From NCBI RefSeq assembly GCF_007753265.1, contig NZ_CP036349.1, positions 682,001 through 746,000 on the forward strand: a stretch of 64,000 nt of DNA, read 5' to 3'. Positions within the stretch are counted from its first letter, which is position 1. The number at the start of each line of letters is the position of its first letter. The position numbers and the translations under genes were made by a program. This document shows, piece by piece, positions 35,265-50,364 of the stretch. Under the pieces are notes generated by a model that was not told the DNA's origin, made no database searches, and saw only the letters and a list, made by a program, of their open reading frames with translations. The DNA comes from Botrimarina mediterranea (GTDB lineage: Bacteria; Planctomycetota; Planctomycetia; Pirellulales; Lacipirellulaceae).

Positions 35265-36653
35265 GTGTCGTCTTACATTCCAACTATTGCTGAGTTGCTT
35301 GAGGCGACGGCTAGTCGGTGCAGCGATAGAGCGGCATTGGGCTACTGGCAGGGAAACGATGTTAACTGGCTGAATTGGTCGCAGGTGGGCGTCGGCGCTC
35401 GCAATAAGGCCGATTGGTGGGAGGCTGTCGATGAGCCCCATCTTGGCTGGTCCGAGAAGAATCTTGAGCACCCGGTCTGGGACGCGCTTGCACTTCACTT
35501 AGCTCATTTGCGTCGAATCCCCGAGGGTGATCGGTATCGTAGTGAATACCCTCCAGAGCTATCGACAATCGTCGAGACCGCGGGCACTTCGGGTGAGCCT
35601 CGCGGCGTGATGCTTAGTGAGGCGAATCTGGCTTCGAACGCGATCGCGCTCAGCGAGGCGTCCGGCGGCGACGGGGATGAGTTGCGGCTTTCGTTTTTGC
35701 CGATGGAGCATCTTTACGCGCGGACTTGCGACCTTTACACGTGGGTCGTGCGGGGTTCGCGGCTCGTGCTGGCTGAGAGTCCGAAGACGGTGTTTCGTGA
35801 CGCCAAGATTGTTAGGCCGACGGTGATCAATGGCGTGCCGTACTTCTTTCAGAAGGCGATCGATTTGGCGGACAAGGAGGGCTTGTCCCTTCGACAACTG
35901 CTCGGCGGTGAGATTAAGCGCTGCTACTGCGGCGGCGCTCCGCTGGCGCCGGCGGTTGAGCAGCGGTTCTTCGACGAGGGCGTGCCGCTCTTCACGGGTT
36001 ACGGCCTCACCGAGGCGTCGCCCGTTGTGACGGTTAATACGCCGGCGGCTTACAAGCTCGGTACGGTGGGTCGTCCCTTGCCGGGTGTTGAGGTCCGCAT
36101 TGCAAGCGATGGCGAAGTTCTTGTGCGTGGGCCGAATGTGATGCTCGGCTACTACAACGACCCCGAGGCGACCGCCGCGGCGTTGCGTGACGGCTGGCTC
36201 TACACGGGCGACCTCGGCGAACTCGACAGCGACGGCTTCCTCACAATCACCGGCCGTAAGAAAGAGTTGATCGTACTGGCGACCGGCAAGAACGTGGCGC
36301 CGTCACGCGTCGAGGCCCTGCTGTGCGCGTCGCCGTGGATCGAACAAGCGTGTGTCTTTGGCGATGGCGAGAAGGGCCTGCGGGCGCTCATCGTCCCCAA
36401 CCCCCAGCGCCTCCGCGCCGAGATTAAACGCCGCCGCTTGTGGGTGTGGTCGAAACGCGGCGCGTTGCGGCATGCAGCGGTGCAGTCGCTCTACCGCGAA
36501 GTGATCGACGCGTGCCTCGCGGGCGCCGCGCGCGAAGAGCAGGTCCACTCGTTCACGCTCATCGGCCGCGGCTTCGAGCGCGAGCGCGGCGAGATGACGG
36601 CGAAGCTGAGTTTGCGGCGCGAGGTGATCGCGAAGAACTTTGCCCGCGAGTAA
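35265..36653 (+). CDS. AMP-dependent acyl-CoA ligase-like protein, short N-terminus
   Basis: 462 residues of an ANL-superfamily acyl-CoA ligase (FadD15-like). It has the AMP-binding motif in modified form (ETAGTSGEPRGVMLSEANLA), then LSFLPMEHLYART, GYGLTEASPVVTVNTP, the WLYTGDLGELDSDG hinge and GRKKELIVLATGKNVAPSRVE. The nucleotide motif is near residue 105, whereas full-length relatives have a longer N-terminal part before it, so the N-terminus looks truncated or replaced. GC over 35281-35460 is 105 of 180, lower than later in the gene. The GTG start is 15 bases from a palindromic repeat. It may be only partly active; substrate unknown. Confidence 0.8.
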   Translation: MSSYIPTIAELLEATASRCSDRAALGYWQGNDVNWLNWSQVGVGARNKADWWEAVDEPHLGWSEKNLEHPVWDALALHLAHLRRIPEGDRYRSEYPPELSTIVETAGTSGEPRGVMLSEANLASNAIALSEASGGDGDELRLSFLPMEHLYARTCDLYTWVVRGSRLVLAESPKTVFRDAKIVRPTVINGVPYFFQKAIDLADKEGLSLRQLLGGEIKRCYCGGAPLAPAVEQRFFDEGVPLFTGYGLTEASPVVTVNTPAAYKLGTVGRPLPGVEVRIASDGEVLVRGPNVMLGYYNDPEATAAALRDGWLYTGDLGELDSDGFLTITGRKKELIVLATGKNVAPSRVEALLCASPWIEQACVFGDGEKGLRALIVPNPQRLRAEIKRRRLWVWSKRGALRHAAVQSLYREVIDACLAGAAREEQVHSFTLIGRGFERERGEMTAKLSLRREVIAKNFARE

Positions 36654-36699
36654 GCGCGAAGGGACGCTAATTGAGCGAAAATTGCTGGTGCGGTTCTAT

Positions 36700-36787
36700 T
36701 GTGGGAGGGGTCTCCAGACCCCGATTACGCGCACCATGCCGACCACGGACAAGACACCGTAATCGGCGTCTGGAGACGCCTCCCACA
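36700..36787. repeat. GTGGGAGG palindromic element, copy 1
   Basis: Arms 36700-36729 and 36758-36787 (GTGGGAGG, TCTCCAGAC, CGATTACG blocks) match at most positions. The second copy is at 52151-52252. The element lies downstream of the ligase and 16 bases before the convergent valS stop. Confidence 0.85.
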
Positions 36788-36802
36788 GGTTGCTTCGCAA
36801 CC

Positions 36803-40036
<3,234 letters not shown>

Positions 40037-40135
40037 CGTGACGCGAGCAGGGGGAATTAGACGGGATCGACAGGATCAACCAGGATCGCCGATTGGGGCC
40101 CAAACAACCAGCGGGGCCTTATTTTGTCGATGAAC

Positions 40136-40753
40136 TCACAAGAGCCAAGCCGACAGCCCATATTTTAGGGAGTGGCTTGCTAGTGCGTCACGCCAGAAGC
40201 GAGTGAGTCGGGAGCCGAGCCCGGAATGTTCGGGAGAGCCGGGTGTCCTCAGTTCAATTGCCACCTCTGCTTCTGAGAGCCACCGTCTGACATTATTGGC
40301 GTCTGCGGCGCATAGAAGCCCAATCTCAAGAGCCGATCCTTCTCGAAACTGGAGGCGGATCCGAGGGGGGCGAAGGCTTGCTTCCCCGTCGTCGATTGAG
40401 ACGTAGTCGACTTCCGACCAGACCCATTCCGACCTTCCCCAGAGGTATCGAAGCGGACCTCTGTTGAGCGAGTTTTTGAACTTCAATGCAATACGGTTGG
40501 AGTGAAATGTGGCAGCTTCACCGCACTCGTATTCGTAGCAGAGAACTAGACCAATACCTGCCAGCATGCAGGCGAACAACTGCTCCCACAAAGGGCGGTT
40601 CGCCCAGACTCTGTCAAAGGGAGTAATGGCCCAGAAGACCGAAGCGATTAGCAGCACAAGCGAGAAGCGAACCTTCATCCCTCGCCAGCGAAATAGATTG
40701 CAGGGATGCACGAGTGGCTCTCGGATGGCGAATCCCAAAGTGGACGCGCTCAT
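40136..40753 (-). CDS. Two-helix membrane protein coupled to cimA
   Basis: 205 residues. Two hydrophobic helices lie near residues 27-45 and 56-76, followed by a polar domain with the strand pattern of a PH-like module (YVSIDDGEASLRPPRIRLQF) and a basic C-terminus. The ATG at 40753 overlaps the cimA stop as ATGA, so the two are translationally coupled. I recognise no family. Base composition is somewhat less GC-rich than cimA. Confidence 0.6.
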   Translation of the reverse strand: MSASTLGFAIREPLVHPCNLFRWRGMKVRFSLVLLIASVFWAITPFDRVWANRPLWEQLFACMLAGIGLVLCYEYECGEAATFHSNRIALKFKNSLNRGPLRYLWGRSEWVWSEVDYVSIDDGEASLRPPRIRLQFREGSALEIGLLCAADANNVRRWLSEAEVAIELRTPGSPEHSGLGSRLTRFWRDALASHSLKYGLSAWLL

Positions 40754-42315
40754 CCTTCGTCTTTACAAAGTTTGTACTCGATCGAGTCGACGAGCGCTTC
40801 CCAGCTCGCCTGAATCACGTTCTCGTCCACGCCGACGGTGCCCCAGGTCTCGCCGTCGGACTCGTCGCGCGATTCGATTACGACGCGGACGCTCGCGGCC
40901 GTGGCGGCTTCGCTGTTGATGACGCGGACCTTGTAGTCCACCAGCGACATCTGGGCGAGCTTGGGGTAATGGGCCTTGAGCGCCTTACGTAACGCGGCGT
41001 CGAGGGCATTAATGGGGCCGTCCCCTTCGGCGACGCGGTGCTCGACCTCATCGTGCACGTGCAGCTTGACGGTCGCTTCGGTCGTGGCGCCGGCGCCCTG
41101 GTTTTCGCTGGTGACGTGGTACTTCTCGAGCGTGAAGTGCGGGACGAACGTGCCGGCGAGTTTTCGCACGAGCAGAGCGAACGACGCCTCGGCCGCTTCG
41201 TACTGGTAGCCGCGGTTCTCGCGGTTGACGATCTCTTCGAGGACGCGGTTCATCAGGTCAGCGTCTTCCGCGAGGCCGAGCTTCGTCGCGGTGGCGATGA
41301 TGTTCGACCGGCCGGAGAGCTCACTCACGAGGATGCGGCGTTCGTTGCCGACGGTCTCAGGCGGGATGTGCTCGTAGCTGTGGGCGACGCGGTTGACGGC
41401 GTGGACGTGCATGCCCCCCTTGTGAGCGAATGCGCTGGGGCCGACGAACGGCTGGTTGATGCGCCGCAGGAGATTGCCGATCTCGTAGACGTAGCCGCTC
41501 AGCTCGCTGAGGCGGGCGATCTTTTTTGGGCTGAGGACTTCGTAGCCTTCCTTCTTAAGCGCCAAGTTAGCAGCGATGCTGATGAGGTCCGCGTTGCCGC
41601 AACGCTCGCCGAGGCCGTTGATGGTGCCCTGCACATGGACGGCGCCGGCGTCGACCGCGGCGAGCGAGTTGGCGACCGCCAATTCGCAGTCGTTGTGCGT
41701 GTGGATGCCCAGCGGCGTATCGACCGCGGCGGCGGCTTCCTTCGTGAACCGAGCGATCTCCTCGGGGAGCGTGCCGCCGTTGGTGTCGCACATGACGATG
41801 CGTAGTGCGCCCGCCTGCGCGGCGGCTTGGATCGTCTTCGCAGCGTAAGCAGGGTTGCTTTTCCAGCCGTCGAAGAAGTGCTCGCAGTCGTAAACGACCT
41901 CGCGGCCTTGCGAGACGAAGTAAGCGATCGTCTCGGCGATCATGTCGATATTTTCTTGCTCGCTGACGCGGAGCACCTCGGCCACGTGAAAGTCGCTGGT
42001 CTTGCCGACGATCGTGACGACAGGCGTCTCGCTATGAAGCAAGGCCTTCATGCCCGGATCATCAGCCGCCTTCACGCCGCGGCGGCGCGTCATGCCGAAC
42101 GCGCAGGCCTTCGAGTTCTTCAGCGGTTCTTTCTTGAGCCGTTCGAAGAACTCGGCGTCCTTGGGATTGCTGAGCGGGAACCCCCCCTCAATGAAATCGA
42201 ACCCCATCTCGTCGAGCCGACGGGCAATCAGCACCTTGTCGTCGAGCGAGAAGTTGACGCCCTCGCCTTGGGCGCCGTCGCGGAGGGTCGTGTCGTAGAG
42301 TTCGATCTTGGTCAT
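40750..42315 (-). CDS. cimA: (R)-citramalate synthase
   Basis: About 521 residues of the HMGL-like/isopropylmalate-synthase family, condensing pyruvate and acetyl-CoA to citramalate on the threonine-independent route to isoleucine. It opens with TKIELYDTTLRDGAQGEGVN, has metal-binding HTHNDCELAVANSLAA, and includes GTINGLGERCGNADL and SGRSNIIATATKLGL. It ends in a LeuA-type regulatory domain with KAHYPKLAQMSLVDYKVRVI. The ATG at 42315 (MTKIELYDT) was chosen because an in-frame upstream start at 42369 adds low-value residues. It leads into a coupled membrane protein gene. Confidence 0.93.
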   Translation of the reverse strand: MTKIELYDTTLRDGAQGEGVNFSLDDKVLIARRLDEMGFDFIEGGFPLSNPKDAEFFERLKKEPLKNSKACAFGMTRRRGVKAADDPGMKALLHSETPVVTIVGKTSDFHVAEVLRVSEQENIDMIAETIAYFVSQGREVVYDCEHFFDGWKSNPAYAAKTIQAAAQAGALRIVMCDTNGGTLPEEIARFTKEAAAAVDTPLGIHTHNDCELAVANSLAAVDAGAVHVQGTINGLGERCGNADLISIAANLALKKEGYEVLSPKKIARLSELSGYVYEIGNLLRRINQPFVGPSAFAHKGGMHVHAVNRVAHSYEHIPPETVGNERRILVSELSGRSNIIATATKLGLAEDADLMNRVLEEIVNRENRGYQYEAAEASFALLVRKLAGTFVPHFTLEKYHVTSENQGAGATTEATVKLHVHDEVEHRVAEGDGPINALDAALRKALKAHYPKLAQMSLVDYKVRVINSEAATAASVRVVIESRDESDGETWGTVGVDENVIQASWEALVDSIEYKLCKDEG

Positions 42316-42440
42316 ACCGCGTACTTTCTGCCATCTAGCTGGGGGCGGGCCGCCGCACGGGCGCCGCAAGCCACGATTCTAACCCGAGCCGCTCCGCGAC
42401 ACACGGGCGCAGGATTTCCACGGGCTGCGTGGCGGCGGGC

Positions 42441-43592
42441 TCAGGCGGCCGAGCGTGTCGGTTCGGCCGCCTTGGCCGTGGCGTCTAAAGACTCCGCCTC
42501 GGGAGAAGAGGTTCGCGGAGTAGCTGCTCGGCGGAGTTGATCGGCCACCTCGACCAATCGCCCGCAGCGGATCAGCCCGCCCCAAGCGTCGCGAAACGCC
42601 TTGCAATAGAGGGTCGGCGACCTAGCGAACAGCCGGAGTCGCACCAGGGCCCAGCGGTAGTGGATTCGCGCCTTCGCCACAGCCCAGTCCGGGCCGAAGA
42701 GCCAGTTCGGCGTCGCGGCGAGCGTTCGACCCGCTTGGCGGAACGCCTCGGCCAGTCGGCCCCGGCTCAGAGCTTTCACCGAGGCGGCGAAGCCCGAGCC
42801 GATCGCCACGGCCGCCCCGCGCCGGCCGTACTTCGCTCGCTGTTCCCAGTTGCGGCAGGCGGGGAGTCGATCTAGCAGAGGGCTATGTGGGTTCTCCGCG
42901 CGGAAACGCACCTCCATCCGGCCGAATTCGAGGAGCGGCGCCCGCAACTCGGCGAATGAGCCTTCGTTCCCGTGCAACACCCGAGCCTCCTCGATCATCC
43001 GCGACGGCACGCCGGCTTGCGACATCGCCGCGCCGAAGAGCAGCGACGCGTAGTGACCGTACTGATCTTGAAATCCGCCAAGCGATTTCCACAAGCATCT
43101 TTTAACGAGCGTGCCACGGACCACCATCGTGTCCCACCCCTGCGCGAGGCGGCGGGGTAGTTCGTCGTCAAATAGGCGGTCGATCGTTTCCGGGAACCGC
43201 CCGGCGTAGAGTCCGCCACTGGCGAGCACGGCGGTCGGAGGGTCGCTCGTCTCGATCTCACGCAGCACCGCCGACAAGCAGTCCTCTTCCGCGACAACGT
43301 GCGACTCCGTGAACAGTAGCGCCGGAGCCCGCGCCGCCTCCGCCGCGGCGTTGTAGCTGCTGAAGAGATTGCCGGACTCCGATCGCAGCAGCCGATCTTG
43401 TTGCCGGAGCATCGAGCTGATTTCTTGCTCGAGCTCGGGCTCGCTGCCATCGGCAACGACGATGAGTTCGCAGCGTGCCAAGGAGGCTGAGTCCTGAGCG
43501 AGCCACGAGCTGATTGCAGCGATCGCCACGCCGCGGTGTTCATCGAGTGGCGCCACCACGCTTAGCAGTGGCGGGGTTGCATCAAGCGACAT
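42441..43592 (-). CDS. Glycosyltransferase family 2-like protein
   Basis: About 383 residues from ATG 43592 (MSLDATPPLLSVVAPLD). The N-terminal GT-A type nucleotide-sugar region shows LSVVAPLDEHRGVAIAAISS, ELIVVADGSEPELE and SGNLFSSYNAAAEAARAPAL, typical of GT2 enzymes, but the DXD motif is not clear. The C-terminal part is basic and helical. The ATG overlaps the previous gene by 11 bases, so both GT genes form one unit. Acceptor unknown; a cell-surface glycan is likely. Confidence 0.7.
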   Translation of the reverse strand: MSLDATPPLLSVVAPLDEHRGVAIAAISSWLAQDSASLARCELIVVADGSEPELEQEISSMLRQQDRLLRSESGNLFSSYNAAAEAARAPALLFTESHVVAEEDCLSAVLREIETSDPPTAVLASGGLYAGRFPETIDRLFDDELPRRLAQGWDTMVVRGTLVKRCLWKSLGGFQDQYGHYASLLFGAAMSQAGVPSRMIEEARVLHGNEGSFAELRAPLLEFGRMEVRFRAENPHSPLLDRLPACRNWEQRAKYGRRGAAVAIGSGFAASVKALSRGRLAEAFRQAGRTLAATPNWLFGPDWAVAKARIHYRWALVRLRLFARSPTLYCKAFRDAWGGLIRCGRLVEVADQLRRAATPRTSSPEAESLDATAKAAEPTRSAA

Positions 43593-44517
43593 GCCTGTCC
43601 GCCTCCGATTGCGGGCGCCGCCGCAGTCGTTGCTGGAACCGGTCGAGTGCAATCACAACGGGGTCCCACCTCTTCGTCTTGCGGCCGTAGAGCGAAAGCT
43701 GACTCGGGTTGAGGAACTGCCGACCATAGCCACGTTGCCGCATTCGGCGATGGAGAACAACGTGCTCGCAGTCCTCGCCGCCGTAGGTGGCGGAAAGAAA
43801 GGCCTCGGTGCGGTAGAAGCCCATGCCGCCAAAGCAGGAGTAGACCGGTTGCAGCGGGTCGCCGAGGCGCCACGACAAGAGGTTGCCTTCCCGGCCGGAG
43901 ACTTCGTCGTACGATCCCTCGCTGCGGTAAGCCCAGGTGTCGTAGTGCAGCGGCACGTACGGGCTGAGCCGCCGGCGCTGGATAATCACACCGTAGGAAC
44001 CGACGAAGTCCCATCCTGGGGAGCCGAAGGTGTGCGCGACGCCGTCTTCGAGCCAGCCGCCTGCGAGGTCGAGGTCCAGGACGCAGACGTAATCGACGCC
44101 GGCCCAGTTGTCGCGGACATACCGCTGGCACTGCGTGCGGTAGCTTGCCATCGATGCCGCCCGCGTCAGGCAGCGCAGTGGGGGGTGAGTCGGGTCGCCG
44201 AGTTGCTCGCTCTGCACGTGGACCCGCTCGTTGGCGGCCGCCCAGACCCTCAGCATGTCCGGTGTCAGATCGGACGAGTCATTCTCGTAGACGAAAACAC
44301 GGTAGTCGGCGAAGCCACCGCCAAGTCGTTCGATCCGCTCGATCGTCGCAGGGAGATGACCTGCAACATTACGCGCCAATCCAACAACCGCGCAGGTGCT
44401 GCACGCCATCTCTCGATGACCCAATTCGATGCGGCGTCGAAATTGCGAGATGCTGGATGGTGAGGGACGGAACCGACCACTGATTGACTCAAGGCGCTTT
44501 GCGTCGTCCCAGTCCAT
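43582..44517 (-). CDS. Glycosyltransferase-like protein
   Basis: About 311 residues (ATG at 44517, an in-frame alternative at 44559). It has a strand pattern with FVYENDSSDLTPDMLRVW, YVCVLDLDLAGGWLEDGVAH (the DLDL resembles a DXD sugar-nucleotide site) and YSCFGGMGFYRTEAFLS. This matches planctomycete and algal-type glycosyltransferases loosely related to GT62. It is upstream of and overlaps the GT2-like gene by 11 bases. Function is inferred only from these motifs. Confidence 0.6.
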   Translation of the reverse strand: MDWDDAKRLESISGRFRPSPSSISQFRRRIELGHREMACSTCAVVGLARNVAGHLPATIERIERLGGGFADYRVFVYENDSSDLTPDMLRVWAAANERVHVQSEQLGDPTHPPLRCLTRAASMASYRTQCQRYVRDNWAGVDYVCVLDLDLAGGWLEDGVAHTFGSPGWDFVGSYGVIIQRRRLSPYVPLHYDTWAYRSEGSYDEVSGREGNLLSWRLGDPLQPVYSCFGGMGFYRTEAFLSATYGGEDCEHVVLHRRMRQRGYGRQFLNPSQLSLYGRKTKRWDPVVIALDRFQQRLRRRPQSEADRHVA

Positions 44518-44723
44518 TGGCGGCGGCTTGGAGCAAGAACATCCCCTCGGCCCTCGCAATCCGGCCTAAATCAACACGAGGCCGAGGCGAAATCTGAGCG
44601 GCGACGTGTGAAAAAAAGAGAGAGACCCTTTAATTGGAATTCGGCAACGACCACGTCGAGGATTAGGCAAAATTTGCGGCCTTCGTTCGCTAGCAGTCGA
44701 AGGCGGTGATCCAATAGAAACGC

Positions 44724-44757
44724 GAAAGCCCGCGAGGCAATTGCCTCGCGGGCTTTC
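44724..44757 (-). terminator. Terminator of the secreted Cys-rich gene
   Basis: A perfect 34-base palindrome (17-base arms, GAAAGCCCGCGAGGCAA start). On the minus strand it follows the stop at 44787 by about 30 bases. The flanks read GTTGTTGCAG-side T-rich, so it works as a terminator for the minus-strand gene. Confidence 0.75.
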
Positions 44758-44786
44758 GTTGTTGCAGTGTCGGACGAAGACGTGAC

Positions 44787-45536
44787 TCATCCCTGGTAAA
44801 TCACAATCGCCCCGCCGTGAGCGCGGAACACCACAGTAGCGGTGAAACCGCAATCCCAGACGATGTCGACCTTGCCGCGGCCCAGCAGGCCGGGCCTGGC
44901 GTTGCAGACCCGCGGGGCGCCGGTGCAGCACGCCGGGACACACAGCGGCACTTCGTAATGGGCGCCGGTGCAGTCGGCCGGATTGTCGACGCAGACCGCG
45001 GTGTTGACGCCGGGGCCGTAGCAGCGGTAGGCCCGCTTGGCTGACAGGGTGGTGCGATAATCGACGACGTTGATCGGGCAGCAGACCGGCCCGGCGGGCG
45101 CCGGGGCATGCTCGGCAACCACGACGGAGGGGGCGGGCTCAGCCGAGGGTTGGGCAGCGGGCTCGGCAGGGGTCACGACGACCGACTGTTCGACGGGCGA
45201 CTGTTCGACGGGCTCTTCAACCGGCGCCGCGGGCTCGGTGACCTCAGCCACTTCGGCGACGGGCTCTTCGGTCAAGGGCTCGTCAGCCAAGGGCACGGAT
45301 TCGGTCGGAGCCTCTGGAACCGAAGTCTCCGGAGCGGCTTCTGCTGGCGCGGGTGGCGTCGGCTCGGCGGGGGTCTCAAGAGTCGGGGGGGCGTCGGCAG
45401 CGGCTTCGACCGCTTGCTGGGCGTCTGCGGCCGGCGCCTCGACGGCGGGCTCGTCGGGCGTCTGGGCGACAACGCCAAGCGTGGCCGTCGCGGCAAGGGC
45501 TAGAGCTAAGGCGAAGCGGGAAAACGGCAGCGTCAT
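44787..45536 (-). CDS. Secreted protein with Ala/Pro/Glu stalk and Cys-rich end
   Basis: 249 residues. A signal peptide (about 1-25, ending GVVAQ) is followed by a long low-complexity stalk of Ala/Pro/Glu/Thr/Val repeats (about 26-150). The C-terminal domain has 10 or so cysteines (GPVCCPINVVDY, RCYGPGVNTAVCVDNPADCT, CVPACCTGAPRVC). Such Cys pairs suggest disulphide-bonded surface domains, found in planctomycete outer-envelope proteins. AGAGG lies upstream of ATG 45536. No family recognised; a terminator follows. Confidence 0.65.
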   Translation of the reverse strand: MTLPFSRFALALALAATATLGVVAQTPDEPAVEAPAADAQQAVEAAADAPPTLETPAEPTPPAPAEAAPETSVPEAPTESVPLADEPLTEEPVAEVAEVTEPAAPVEEPVEQSPVEQSVVVTPAEPAAQPSAEPAPSVVVAEHAPAPAGPVCCPINVVDYRTTLSAKRAYRCYGPGVNTAVCVDNPADCTGAHYEVPLCVPACCTGAPRVCNARPGLLGRGKVDIVWDCGFTATVVFRAHGGAIVIYQG

Positions 45537-45689
45537 GGGAGGCCTCTTCGTAGGAGTGACACGGGTGAGGTGCTCCTACGATTATAGCGGATTCCGTGGC
45601 CATTTGCGCTCTAAACCTGGCCACGAAGCCGCTGAAAAGGCCGCTAACTTAGCCCTCTCTCGAGGCATAAGTCGGCCGTCGGCCGGGCC

Positions 45690-48677
<2,988 letters not shown>

Positions 48678-48981
48678 CAGGGGAGTGGCTGGAGGCTAGA
48701 GGCTAGAGGCTAGACCTTTGGGGGCAGGGCATGAGCCGTGTCGACCCGACCACGGCGCGCACCACCTCCGCATCGCTTAACGATCGGCCCCCCTAGCTCA
48801 CGCCCAAGAGGCAAATCGCCGGCGCCGCTAGCAACGTTGAAAAACGTGCCGGCGTCACAACCGGCGCCACACGGCTGACACTCCCAGCCGGCACTAGTAG
48901 CAAACTCCCGCTGCGGCGGGCCGCCGCGCCTGCTAGAACGCCTGCTCTGGTCTATTCCCCGAATGAGAACTCACCGTACGC
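48678..48981. other. 304-base gap, short tandem repeat next to ftsK
   Basis: Just upstream of ftsK the plus strand reads GGAGGCTAGAGGCTAGAGGC, a short tandem of AGGCTAG. The rest is GC-rich without gene or clear promoter. The divergent outer-membrane protein starts at 48982. Confidence 0.4.
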
Positions 48982-50148
48982 ATGCGATGCTGCACGTTAG
49001 CCGCCGTCGGCGTTGTGATCGTGGCGGCGATTGTCATCGGGGGCGCCCTCGCTCGGGCCGAAGTACCGTCGCCGGCGTTCCGGTCGTTCTTTCAAATCGG
49101 GGCCACGCCAGGTTATTGCTCTACCGACGAAGTGTCGGGCAACACGGCGTCGCTATCTTTATCGACTATCGAGGTCGGAGCCGCTTATAGCCTCTCCAAT
49201 GATGTCTTTGCAGACAGCCAGAGCGACTGGGACATGGTCGCCGTAGGCAACGATACTCGCTTTGCCGACGACCTCAACGGAAACGGCAGCCCCGGAGTGG
49301 TGAGGCTCTATGACGACCCGGATGGCGATGGGCTGATTGCGTATCACGAAGCCAGCTTCATTCTCTACGACGTCGGGAATGTGTTTTTCAATCGCATCGA
49401 AGCGACGGAGACTTTTAAGGTTAGCGGCGGCGAGTTGATGAAGCAGCACGTGCTGTTCGGCGACGCCGGCGCCAATTCGCTCTTGACCGGTTGGCGCGGT
49501 GAAGCCCTCATGGACGGGGTCGCTGTCTCGGGTGGAGACGAAGTGGTTGGCAATTGGCGCTCGCCAGCCGAGGCCCACAGCACAGGCGTCCGCCGCGCGC
49601 TCGAAACCACCAAGTTCGCCGCGTACACAACCTTCGGCCTTCGCTACGCCAAACTCGAAAGCGATTTTTCGTTTGTTGGCACCGGAAGCATCCTGGGAAC
49701 GACCTGGGTCGCCACGCAGGTTGATCACGACCTGATCGGACCGCAGGTCGGAATCGGCGCCGTCGCCGAGAGCGACATCTGGCGGTTCGAGTCGGTGCTG
49801 TTGACGACGCTCGGCTACCAGCGGATCGACTACCGGCAGCAGAGTGTCTTCGGCGAAGAAGTGATTCCCGGAGCGCTGAACCGACCTGCGACCGCTCGCA
49901 CTACCGATACCTTCACCGCGTATGGCGAAGAGCATGTCGCGTGGCTCAACGAAATACGCTTAATGGCGAGCTGCCGACTGACGCCCTACTTGCGGATCGA
50001 TGGCGGCTGGCGTGGCGCGCTCGCCACGCAGTTCCACAACGCCACCCTCGCGACCGCGTGGATCGCCCCCGACTTCGGCGTCTACCCCCGCGACGGCGAA
50101 ACCCTGTTCTACGACTACTGGACGCTCGGACTGACGTACGAGTTTTAG
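48982..50148 (+). CDS. Probable outer-membrane beta-barrel protein (BBP7-like)
   Basis: 388 residues, signal-anchor like N-terminus (VGVVIVAAIVIGGALARAEV), then a strand-rich body ending in the typical aromatic C-terminus LTYEF. The pattern FFQIGATPGYC ... LRYAKLE ... DHDLIGPQVGIG ... LGYQRIDYR matches the planctomycete BBP7 family of barrels, the best guess. It has some fairly AT-rich strand segments. No partner gene known. Confidence 0.65.
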   Translation: MRCCTLAAVGVVIVAAIVIGGALARAEVPSPAFRSFFQIGATPGYCSTDEVSGNTASLSLSTIEVGAAYSLSNDVFADSQSDWDMVAVGNDTRFADDLNGNGSPGVVRLYDDPDGDGLIAYHEASFILYDVGNVFFNRIEATETFKVSGGELMKQHVLFGDAGANSLLTGWRGEALMDGVAVSGGDEVVGNWRSPAEAHSTGVRRALETTKFAAYTTFGLRYAKLESDFSFVGTGSILGTTWVATQVDHDLIGPQVGIGAVAESDIWRFESVLLTTLGYQRIDYRQQSVFGEEVIPGALNRPATARTTDTFTAYGEEHVAWLNEIRLMASCRLTPYLRIDGGWRGALATQFHNATLATAWIAPDFGVYPRDGETLFYDYWTLGLTYEF

Positions 50149-50167
50149 AACGCGTTCGCATTTAGAG

Positions 50168-50357
50168 AGCCCCGGAGGGGCGGCAGCGCGTAGCCAGGGG
50201 CGCAAGCCCCTGGAAGTGCTCGATCGACGTAGAAGCCCCGGAGGGGCGACAGCAACTTGGACGCGACGCTGCTGTCGCCCCTCCGGGGCTTCCACAGAAT
50301 GTCTCGACTTGCCCCAGGGGCTTGCGCCCCTGGCTACGCGCTGCCGTCCCTACGGGA
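50168..50357. repeat. Nested double palindrome downstream of truB
   Basis: Outer arms 50168-50213 and 50314-50357 (AGCCCCGGAGGGGCGGCAGC / the complement) enclose inner arms 50232-50254 and 50270-50292 (GAAGCCCCGGAGGGGCGACA). The inner hairpin is near perfect. It starts 19 bases after the barrel gene stop and ends 8 bases before the truB stop, so both genes end within a shared structured region. Confidence 0.8.
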
Positions 50358-50364
50358 CTACTTA

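Noticed and set aside
48682-48715. A regulatory tandem repeat (AGGCTAG) as ftsK operator
   Set aside because: Only about three short units are seen, with no dyad; it may be simple repeat slippage.
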